Assembly (NCBI GenBank): GCA_963556065.3 | Contig: CAUVYH020000026.1 | Location: forward strand, 21,086-85,085 | Length of the DNA: 64,000 nt | Direction of reading: 5' to 3' | Source of the DNA: JBAXTE01 sp963556065 | GTDB lineage: Bacteria; Bacteroidota; Bacteroidia; Bacteroidales; WCHB1-69 | In this document: piece by piece, positions 26,962 through 34,773 of the stretch | Numbering within the stretch: the stretch's first letter is position 1 | Layout: the number at the start of each line of letters is the position of its first letter | The notes under the pieces: model-generated | Seen by the model: only the letters and a program-made list of their open reading frames with translations | What the model was told of the DNA's origin: nothing | Database searches by the model: none | Translations under genes and position numbers: made by a program

Positions 26962-29119
26962 TTGCTTGAATAAATTTTGTCAGTTCTTCGCTAATCATAT
27001 CTAACTCGTTGACATTGGTTGGTTTGCCGGTCGCATCATAGCCAATGTCTTCAGCAATGGCCATAAATATCGGGTAATCGGGCAATTCGCGTTGCCGTGC
27101 CTGAAGGTAAGCATCCTGCAATTGTTCTTTCAGGTCGTTTATTTTATCGGTATAGTAAGCATTTAGTTCTTCTTTCCATGCTTTAAATTCTTCCGTTTTT
27201 CGGAATTCAACCAAACTTATGGCCCCCGTGTAATTAAGGCCTTTCATTTCTTTCAACTTTTGTGTTTTTTCTTTTTCCCATGCTTCCAACTGTGCATAGT
27301 AGTTGAATTGTTCTTTCAAACGTATCTGTATAGAAGCTTTTTGGTTTTGCAATTTTTCGGTGTGCGCTGTCGTATGCTTTTTGGCAAACAACACAGAGCT
27401 TTTTACACCGGCGCCGGTAGCCGCAAATGCAGTTTGAGGCATAGAAACTACAGCCACAATGCGGAATTTATCTTCTATGCCATCGCGCACATATTGCAAG
27501 GAGCTATTGGTCAATATTCCATCAGGCAATACAATACCCAAATAACCACCTTCGGCCAAGAAATTATGACATTGTTCAATAAACAATACTTCGGTGCTTT
27601 GATTTTCCCGTTTGTCAATGGTGGTTTTTCCTTTCACTTCGAGCCAGTCGGGTTCTTTTTTACCAAAATCGAAATTTCCAAGATAGGCTTTCTCTGTTTT
27701 TTTAATTGTGGATCCAAAAGGTGGATTTGTAATGATAAAGTTGAAGTGGTTGTATTTGAAACCGGTATTTCGGGTTATCTTTTCAATTTCTTGTGGGTTG
27801 AGAAGTCCGTCGGAAGTAATTACATTTGTATGCCCATCGTCATGAATAATCATATTCATTTTAGCGGCACGCGATATTTGTTCGTTTATCTCAATTCCAA
27901 ACAGGTTCTTTTCTGCAAAGTCGTGCCAAAATTTAAAATGGCGAAGGTTTTGATTTGTATCTGTTTTGTGCTTTGGATAAAGATCGTCGGCTTGTTTGCG
28001 AACTTTGTCCAAACAGTATAATAAGAAGCCACCACTACCACACGAAGTGTCCAGTACATACGAATCATTTTTAATGGGAAGTACATCTGTGGCAAACTTT
28101 ACGATAGGACGCGGTGTAAAATACTGTCCAAAGCTACCACGGAAAAAAGAATCCATAAAGGTTTCAAAAGCACGTCCTTTGCTGTCGAGATCGGTATTTG
28201 TGAGGTTTATTTTTTCGAGGTAACTTACTACCGTGCGGATTTTCTCGGGTGAAAGGCGTATGTCATCGCGGAAAACTTCCGGATCGCGTTTTCGTCCTTC
28301 TTCGTAGAGGGCTTTTACACGTTTTGCTAGATTTTCGTTTTCTTTTTGTCGGCGCTTTTCCCGGTCGGGTTCATCATCACTATCGAGGGTAATGATTTGA
28401 AAATCGTAATACTCACCAGGCTTTCGGTCTTTCTTTTCGTCCCAAATTTTGCAGAAAATCAACTTGTCCAATTCATCAAAAGCTTCTGAAGGATTTAATT
28501 GTCCACCCGCCCAAAGCGAATCATGCGCTTGTTTAAAACGTCTCGTTAACTCATCCTGTCCAATAACCGAAAGCTCAAAATAGTTTTGTTTTCCTTCGTT
28601 TATAACCATGCTTTCAGGCTCATAAACATATTTGAAATTCGCCAATTTTTTAACCCCAAAAGCTGGAATATCGGGTTGTTGTATCCGTGTGCGTTTTGAT
28701 TTGTCAACCTCGAAATATTCATCTTTCAAACCCGAAGTAATCCATACAAATTTCACATCGTTGGGTAGCGCATACGCATAGCTATAAGCCTGTTCAATGG
28801 CTTGCATAAATTCCTGTTCGCTCACTTCCTGCTTTTTACATTCCACTAAAATATGAGGTTGCGTACATTCATCATCGTTGTAAACAACCATATCTGCTTC
28901 TCGATTTTCACTGCCCATTTTCACAGGCACATAATGGTTTATACGTTCAGGTTTATACCCGTAATTTATAACCAATTTCAGGTATGTTTCAGCCTGTACC
29001 TGTTCTTCAGGATTGTTGTAATTACGTTTTTTATTCTGATGTATGTATGTAATTTGCTTTTCATCTTCCGACAGTGAGATAAGTCCTTGCCTAACACCTT
29101 GATCTATGATTGTTTGCAT
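26942..29119 (-). CDS. hsdM: Fused nuclease-adenine methyltransferase (HsdM with HSDR_N-like domain)
   Basis: The 725-residue protein combines two activities. At the N-terminus a PD-(D/E)XK pattern appears: D76 in NREADMVVYN and E93-C-K95 in ILVECKKQ, as in HSDR_N_2 domains. From about residue 310 it is a type I N6-adenine methylase: GQYFTPRPIV, motif I DTSCGSGGF (357-365) and catalytic NPPF (465-468). A C-terminal coiled region follows. With hsdS overlapping downstream and no separate hsdR gene in the window, the pair resembles BcgI-like systems, in which one subunit cuts and methylates while S gives specificity. That operational analogy is inference. Confidence 0.88.
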   Translation of the reverse strand: MQTIIDQGVRQGLISLSEDEKQITYIHQNKKRNYNNPEEQVQAETYLKLVINYGYKPERINHYVPVKMGSENREADMVVYNDDECTQPHILVECKKQEVSEQEFMQAIEQAYSYAYALPNDVKFVWITSGLKDEYFEVDKSKRTRIQQPDIPAFGVKKLANFKYVYEPESMVINEGKQNYFELSVIGQDELTRRFKQAHDSLWAGGQLNPSEAFDELDKLIFCKIWDEKKDRKPGEYYDFQIITLDSDDEPDREKRRQKENENLAKRVKALYEEGRKRDPEVFRDDIRLSPEKIRTVVSYLEKINLTNTDLDSKGRAFETFMDSFFRGSFGQYFTPRPIVKFATDVLPIKNDSYVLDTSCGSGGFLLYCLDKVRKQADDLYPKHKTDTNQNLRHFKFWHDFAEKNLFGIEINEQISRAAKMNMIIHDDGHTNVITSDGLLNPQEIEKITRNTGFKYNHFNFIITNPPFGSTIKKTEKAYLGNFDFGKKEPDWLEVKGKTTIDKRENQSTEVLFIEQCHNFLAEGGYLGIVLPDGILTNSSLQYVRDGIEDKFRIVAVVSMPQTAFAATGAGVKSSVLFAKKHTTAHTEKLQNQKASIQIRLKEQFNYYAQLEAWEKEKTQKLKEMKGLNYTGAISLVEFRKTEEFKAWKEELNAYYTDKINDLKEQLQDAYLQARQRELPDYPIFMAIAEDIGYDATGKPTNVNELDMISEELTKFIQAIENGTI

Positions 29120-29457
29120 TATTTATTATGATTTATACAGTATTATATTTCAGCATCGGGTAAAATATTCCTGTATTTTACAAATGAATCATCAACAAAC
29201 TTTGATGCAAATCCATGAATTGTACTTCTAATTGTTTCAGCCATTTATACAGGGTATATCCGATAGCAAATATACAATTATTCCTGTTTACTCCCATTAT
29301 AACATGAAAAAAATTAATTAACGAGACTTCTAAAAATTCTCACCATAGCTCGAAACGACAGATCGTTAATAATTGATCACAAAAGAATAACGAAGCCTCA
29401 CACGATAAAAAGGCAACAATATTTTCAGGTAAATCGGTTTATTTCCGTTGAAATTCC
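29120..29457. other. Intergenic region between divergent genes
   Basis: About 340 bases between the start of the restriction-modification operon (minus strand) and the C69 dipeptidase (plus strand). It should contain both promoters. A few short TATATTT and ATTATTT motifs occur, but no convincing minus-strand promoter and no frame. Confidence 0.4.
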
Positions 29458-29465
29458 TAAATTTG
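29458..29465 (+). promoter_or_regulatory. Putative -7 box (TAAATTTG) of the C69 dipeptidase
   Basis: TAAATTTG fits TAnnTTTG and lies 28 bp before the ATG at 29494. A -33 TTG at the standard distance is absent, so support is partial. Confidence 0.4.
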
Positions 29466-29493
29466 AAGAAAAAATCAAAAAGATACTTAAAAT

Positions 29494-31215
29494 ATGAAAT
29501 TACGATTATTAACTACGGCCTTAGCCCTTCTTAGTGCAAGTTCACTGTTTGCCTGCACCAATTACTTGGTTACCAAAGGCGCTTCCACCGATGGCAGCAC
29601 CATGATCAGCTACGCTGCCGACTCGCATGTGCGCTATGGTGAACTTTATTTCAGAAAAGGCGGAATATGGTCCGAGGGCTCCATGGTAAAGCTCTACGAC
29701 CGTGGTTCCAACCGCTTTATGGGGCAAATTCCCCAAGCCCGTCAAACGTACAATGTAATCGGGTTTATGAACGAAAATCAGGTTTGCATCGGGGAAACAA
29801 CTTTCGGCGGTTTGCCGCAACTCAACGACACTACCGGCACCATTGACTACGGCAGCCTGATGTTTTTAGCCATGGATCGTGCTAAAACCGCCCGCGAAGC
29901 CATTAAAATAATGGGCGAACTGGTGGAGAAATACGGATATTATGGCGGTGGTGAATCGTTTTCCATTGCCGACCCCAACGAAGTATGGATTATGGAAATT
30001 GTGGGCAAAGGCACCGAAATGGTTCTTGATAAAAAGACCAACTCATTGGTGAACAAGAACAAAGGTGCCGCATGGGTTGCCATTCGCATTCCCGACGGCT
30101 GTATTTCGGCACATGCCAATCAGGCCCGAATTACTACATTTGCCCTCGAAAACGGGAAGACTTCAATTTCATCGAAAAACCTCAACAAAATAAATATTCC
30201 AACCATAGAAGTCGTCTATGCATACGATGTGATTAAGGTTGCAAGGGACAAAAAATTATTTGCCGGCAAAGATTCGGAATTCAGCTTTTCAGATACCTAT
30301 GCGCCCATGACTTTTGATGCAGCCCGCTTTAGCGAAATCCGCGTATGGAGCATGTTTAAAGAGGTGAAATCGGGCATGAACGAATATCTCGATTACGTGA
30401 GCGGAAAAAATCTAAAACACCGCATGCCGCTTTATATCAAGCCCGACCGCAAACTCACCCCGGCCGACTTGATGCGCTTTAAACGCGACCATCTCGAAGG
30501 CACTCCATTCGACATGACCAAAGATGCCGGCGCAGGTCCTTTCGAACTTCCATACCGCTGGCGTCCGTTAACTTGGAAATACAACGGCAAGGAGTATCTC
30601 AACGAACGGGCTACGGCCACCCAACAAACCGGGTTTTCGTATATTGCACAAATGCGTAGCTGGCTTCCCAACCCGATTGGCGGCATTAACTGGTTTGGCG
30701 TCGATGATGCTTCTTCTACGGTTTATGTTCCCTTTTACTGCGGAATTACCGTCATTCCCCACTCCTACGCCGAAGGCAATGGCGATATGCTCACCTACTC
30801 CGATGATGCTGCCTTCTGGTCGTTTAACAAAGTGGCCAATTTCTGCTATTTACGCTATAACCTGATGATTGAAGACGTTAAAAAGTTACAAGGCAAACTC
30901 GAAAGCACTTTTATTAAAGAGATTGCCAATTCCGACCAAAAGGCAATGGACTTATGGAAAACGAATCCTGAAAGTGCCCGTAACTATCTAAATGAAGTTA
31001 CAAGTGAACGGGCAAACAGTACAGTAGCGAGTTGGAACAAACTTTTTGAATATCTTTTGGTTAAATATATCGATGGAAATATAAAACGGGAAGAGAACGG
31101 ACAGTTTAAGCGCAATGCCCACGGATTTCCAGTTGGGCCAATGCAACCGGGATATAACGATGCATGGAAAAAACAGGTTATTGAAAGCAATGGAGACGTA
31201 TTATTAGTGAAGTAG
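29494..31215 (+). CDS. Peptidase family C69 (dipeptidase) with signal peptide
   Basis: The 573-residue protein has a signal peptide (MKLRLLTTALALLSASSLFA) directly followed by the catalytic Cys in CTNYLVTKGASTDGST. In C69 and related N-terminal nucleophile hydrolases, this Cys becomes the first residue after processing. Further family segments are YNVIGFMNENQVCIGETTFGG, AREAIKIMGELVEKYGYYGGGESF and SIADPNEVWIMEIVG. The enzyme should hydrolyse dipeptides in the periplasm. Local GC content is higher than in the neighbouring restriction locus, which fits core ancestry. Confidence 0.9.
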   Translation: MKLRLLTTALALLSASSLFACTNYLVTKGASTDGSTMISYAADSHVRYGELYFRKGGIWSEGSMVKLYDRGSNRFMGQIPQARQTYNVIGFMNENQVCIGETTFGGLPQLNDTTGTIDYGSLMFLAMDRAKTAREAIKIMGELVEKYGYYGGGESFSIADPNEVWIMEIVGKGTEMVLDKKTNSLVNKNKGAAWVAIRIPDGCISAHANQARITTFALENGKTSISSKNLNKINIPTIEVVYAYDVIKVARDKKLFAGKDSEFSFSDTYAPMTFDAARFSEIRVWSMFKEVKSGMNEYLDYVSGKNLKHRMPLYIKPDRKLTPADLMRFKRDHLEGTPFDMTKDAGAGPFELPYRWRPLTWKYNGKEYLNERATATQQTGFSYIAQMRSWLPNPIGGINWFGVDDASSTVYVPFYCGITVIPHSYAEGNGDMLTYSDDAAFWSFNKVANFCYLRYNLMIEDVKKLQGKLESTFIKEIANSDQKAMDLWKTNPESARNYLNEVTSERANSTVASWNKLFEYLLVKYIDGNIKREENGQFKRNAHGFPVGPMQPGYNDAWKKQVIESNGDVLLVK

Positions 31216-31549
31216 AAAGTTTATAAAGGCCATAAAGTCGAAAGCCTGGAGCTCTAAACTTTGATAATCAGATACTTGTTCAACTTGTTTCATCTGATTT
31301 ACTCGTTTTACTTGTTCTTTTCACGTTTCACGAACTATCTTCACTTCCAATTAACTCAGTCTTCGGCTTCGTTCCTTTTTTCACGTTTCACGAGATGTCT
31401 TTTCATCCCGAAAAAACAGAAATTTTTAATTTCGTCTTTTTTCGAGGATCCTTGAAAAATCAAAAAAAATAGCAGATTTTTTATTTTTCGGGACGTTTCA
31501 CGGACCTCTTTTCACGACTAAAAAACATTAATCCTATATTCGACACAAA
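31216..31549. repeat. Low-complexity spacer with TTTTCACGTTTCACGA repeats and a hairpin
   Basis: TTTCACG phrases recur at about 31318, 31379, 31494 and 31510, and TTTACTCGTTTTACTTG-type phrases lie near 31297. At 31454-31491 an AT-rich hairpin closely matches the one at 12231-12267. No gene is seen. Confidence 0.55.
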
Positions 31550-32896
31550 ATGAACTGGAACAACTTATTATCACCCATGCGACTGGGACAAGAAACCAGG
31601 ACCACCAACAATCAGGAGTACGAACGCACCCAATTTCAGCGCGACTACGACCGGATCATCTTTTCATCGCCTTTTCGCAGGTTGCAAAACAAGACGCAGG
31701 TATTCCCGCTACCGGGCAGTATATTTGTCCACAATCGGCTTACACACAGTCTGGAAGTGTCTTCCGTAGGCCGATCTTTGGGGAATATTCTTTCCGGCCA
31801 ATTAAAAGGAATGGGCGAATACCGCGAGAATCTGTATATCGGTGAAATCGGCAATATCATTGGAGCGGCATCTTTGGCACATGACTTGGGCAATCCGGCA
31901 TTTGGCCACTCCGGAGAAAAAGCCGTATCGCAGTACTTTCTCGAACACGAGGAAACATACCAACCATTGGTCACGACACAACAATGGACAGACATCACCA
32001 ATTTTGAAGGCAATGCCAATTCCCTAAGAATTCTCACTCACGATTTTCATGGCCGCCCCGAAAGTCAGTTTGCACTCACCTATTCCACTATTGCCGCCTT
32101 GATTAAATATCCATGTTCGTCGCTCGCCGCAGGGGATAAGGCAAAAATATACAAGAAAAAATATGGTTTTTTCGAATCCGAAGAAAACACGTTTCTAAAA
32201 ATTGCCACCCAACTGGATATGCTTAAAATGGAGAATGAGCCACTGGCCTATTACCGTCATCCGCTCTCCTTTTTGGTAGAAGCCGCCGACGATATTTGCT
32301 ACAACATTATCGATATTGAAGATGCGCATCGGCTAAAGATATTGAGCATGGATCAGGTCTATCAGCTGTTGCTACCATTGCTTGGCGACGATCGTGATAA
32401 AACCATGCTGCGAATGGAAAAGCTACTCGACGATAATGATAAAGTTTCATTGCTCCGGGCGAAAGCCATCAATGTATTGGTATCAAAATGCGCCCATGCT
32501 TTTTGGGATAACCATGATGCTATTTTAAACGGCACACTCAACAGCGACCTAAAAAGTTGTCTGGATGAGTCCACCCGTAAGCAAATGGAATTCATCGAAG
32601 AAGAATCAAAAAAACTTATTTATAATTACAAATCGGTGATTGAGAAAGAAATTGCCGGTTACCAGATCATCGCCGGATTACTCGAAGAATTTATCCCTGC
32701 CATGTTGGGAACAGGCAAAAGTAAGCACTACAACGAAAAACTGATCAAACTTATTCCAATTCAGTTTACGCCAGATTCCGGAGACTCCTACTCTAAAATC
32801 ATGTCGGTACTCGACTACATCTCGGGCATGACCGATCTGTATGCCGTGGAACTTTTCCGGAAGATCAAAGGAATTGCGTTTCCTGAGTTTAATTAG
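31550..32896 (+). CDS. dgt: Deoxyguanosinetriphosphate triphosphohydrolase (dGTPase)
   Basis: The 448-residue protein belongs to the HD-domain dGTPases. Recognisable segments are SPFRRLQNKTQVFPLP, VHNRLTHSLEVSSVGRSLG (metal-binding His), and SLAHDLGNPAFGHSGEKA, which holds the HD pair. Farther on, FEGNANSLRI and FLVEAADDICYNIIDIEDA complete the conserved core. It converts dGTP to deoxyguanosine and triphosphate, affecting nucleotide pools and, in some bacteria, phage resistance. It is a single gene between two repeat-rich spacers. Confidence 0.93.
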   Translation: MNWNNLLSPMRLGQETRTTNNQEYERTQFQRDYDRIIFSSPFRRLQNKTQVFPLPGSIFVHNRLTHSLEVSSVGRSLGNILSGQLKGMGEYRENLYIGEIGNIIGAASLAHDLGNPAFGHSGEKAVSQYFLEHEETYQPLVTTQQWTDITNFEGNANSLRILTHDFHGRPESQFALTYSTIAALIKYPCSSLAAGDKAKIYKKKYGFFESEENTFLKIATQLDMLKMENEPLAYYRHPLSFLVEAADDICYNIIDIEDAHRLKILSMDQVYQLLLPLLGDDRDKTMLRMEKLLDDNDKVSLLRAKAINVLVSKCAHAFWDNHDAILNGTLNSDLKSCLDESTRKQMEFIEEESKKLIYNYKSVIEKEIAGYQIIAGLLEEFIPAMLGTGKSKHYNEKLIKLIPIQFTPDSGDSYSKIMSVLDYISGMTDLYAVELFRKIKGIAFPEFN

Positions 32897-32929
32897 TTTT
32901 TTCGACTGGATTACCAGAATGAATCTGTT

Positions 32930-33600
32930 TGTAGTTTCTATTCCTGTCTGTTTCTTTTAGACAGGATTTACAAGATTTACAGGATGAATACATTTGCCGT
33001 TACTGTTCCCGTCTTCATTTCTTTAATCTCGCTTCACAAAATCCCGTTAATCCCGTTAATTCTGGCTAAATCCTTCAAATCCGCTCCTCTAAAATCCTGT
33101 CAATCCTGTTCATCCTGTCTAAATTCTTTTAAAGCAATTCTCAAAATACCACGCAATCTTTTTTTTATAGACATGATTTACAGGACAACACATTTGTCTA
33201 TTCCGTTCCAGTCTGCATTTCTTTAATCTCGCTTCACAAAATCCCGTTAATCCCGTTAATTCTGGCTAAATCCTTCAAATCCACTTCTCTAAAATCCTGT
33301 CAATCCTGTTCATCCTGTCTAAATTCTTTTAAAGCAATTCTCAAAATACCACGCAATCTTTTTTTTATAGACATGATTTACAGAACAACACATTTGTCTA
33401 TTCCGTTCCAGTCTGCATTTCTTTAATCTCGCTTCACAAAATCCCGTTAACCCTGTTAATCCTGGCTAAATCCTTCAAATCCACTTCTCTAAAATCCTGT
33501 CAATCCTGTTCATCCTGTCTAAATTCTTTTAAACCCGCTTCTCGAAAATCCTCTTAATCCTGTTAATCCTGTCTAATTTGTTCAAATTCGCTTTGCATAT
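32930..33600. repeat. Tandem ~200-bp repeat unit, nearly three copies, with internal AATCCTGTTAATCC motifs
   Basis: Units starting GATTTACAGGA/GAACA at 32974, 33175 and 33375 recur with a period of about 200-201 bp. Each contains phrases such as CTCGCTTCACAAAATCCCGTT and AATCCTGTTCATCCTGTCTAA. Copies two and three are almost identical. Similar sequence resumes at 34140-34545 beyond the GxxExxY gene. No coding function is likely; recent copy-number change is plausible. Confidence 0.9.
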
Positions 33601-33608
33601 ATCTTTAT

Positions 33609-33983
33609 TTACCTACAGGCAAGCTTTCTAAATTTTCTTTTTACTGTAACAGAGTTTCCAAAATTAATTAATAAACCAACATCTATTTTTGTTGCACTAA
33701 GATAATTTACTAATTGAACTTCATGAATTGGATGTATATTTTCGATTGCTTTAAGCTCTACTATGACTTTATTTTCAACAAACAAATCTGCAAAATATTC
33801 CCCAATTTCTTTTTCCTTGTAATGCACTTTTATTGGATATTGAGAATCAACTTTAAGGCCTATGCTCTCTAACTCAACGATCATTGCATTATGGTAAACT
33901 TTTTCCAAAAAACCTGATCCTAAAAAATTATGCACTTCGTAAGCTGCCCCAATGATTAACGATGTAAGTTCTTCTTCCTTCAT
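33609..33983 (-). CDS. GxxExxY family protein
   Basis: From the ATG at 33983 the protein has 124 residues (MKEEELTSLIIGAAYEVHN); the frame is open from 34019. The family's namesake motif is GFLEKVY, followed by IGEYFADLFVENKVIVELKAIENI, where D, E and K form a PD-(D/E)XK-like nuclease core, and VQLVNYLSATKIDVGLLINFG. Function of the family is not settled. It sits in the middle of a long repeat region, with homologous repeats on both sides, as though inserted into it. Confidence 0.85.
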   Translation of the reverse strand: MKEEELTSLIIGAAYEVHNFLGSGFLEKVYHNAMIVELESIGLKVDSQYPIKVHYKEKEIGEYFADLFVENKVIVELKAIENIHPIHEVQLVNYLSATKIDVGLLINFGNSVTVKRKFRKLACR

Positions 33984-34129
33984 GATTTTTTTGTTCAAAT
34001 TTAAGATTAAATTACACATACTAAGCGATTTTTATAGAAATATTCTTTCTTAAATTATTAGCAGATAGCCTAAAGGATATTACAATATTTATCTAGCAAA
34101 GCTTGACAAACGAAGGTGAATATAATTGC

Positions 34130-34545
34130 CATTTCTTTTCCAGTCCGCATTTCTTTAAACCCGCTTCACAAAATCCTGTTAATCCCGTTAATCCTGTCCA
34201 ATTTATTCAATCTCGCTCCAAAAATCCTGTCAATCCTGCTCATCCTGTCTAATTTCTACAAATCCGCTGCGCGAAAATCCCGTTAATCCTGTCTGGTTTC
34301 TTTTGAACCAATTCTCAAAACGCTACGCAATCTTTTTTTTATAGACATGATTTACAGGATGAATACATTCGTCGATTCCGTCCAGTCTGCATTTCTTTAA
34401 TCTCGCTTCACAAAATCCCGTTAACCCCGTTAATTCTGGCTAAACCCTTCAAATCCGCTGCGCGAAATCTTGTCAATCCCGTTAATCCTGTCTAATCTCT
34501 TTAAATTAGCTTCGCAAAAATCCTGTTCATCCTGTCAAAAAAAAT
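34130..34545. repeat. Continuation of the AATCCTGTTAATCC repeat region
   Basis: The same phrases as at 32930-33600 return in more degenerate form, including GACATGATTTACAGGATGAATACATT at about 34344 split across its natural unit start and TCTGCATTTCTTTAATCTCGC near 34386. The unit order is less regular. No gene is visible. Confidence 0.8.
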
Positions 34546-34712
34546 CGCCGGTTTACACAATTAGCACATTATCTCATTAGCTATCGTAATCTTCAAATCA
34601 TCTCATCTTCAAATTAATACATTTGTCTCTCTTGTGTATCTTCCGGTTCGCCCAATTCAAAATTTTAGCATTTTTTAATACAAAAACGAATGCATTCTTT
34701 TGAGTTATATTT

Positions 34713-34720
34713 TACCTTTG
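34713..34720 (+). promoter_or_regulatory. Putative -7 box (TACCTTTG) of the NagB/PIG-L gene
   Basis: TACCTTTG fits TAnnTTTG and lies about 54 bp before the ATG at 34774. The AAAGAG a few bases before the ATG (about 34760-34765) is a plausible ribosome-binding site. No -33 TTG at standard spacing. Confidence 0.45.
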
Positions 34721-34773
34721 TATAATCTTATCTAAATCGATTTTGTAAAAAATCAAACCAAAAGAGCAGCAAC

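Noticed and set aside
27260..28021. 253-codon plus-strand frame inside the methylase gene
   Set aside because: Shadow of the methylase gene, rich in Phe and Cys as such shadows are in AT-rich DNA.
32930..33600. Possible CRISPR array
   Set aside because: Period of ~200 bp, degenerate internal motifs and no unique spacers of uniform size; no cas genes.
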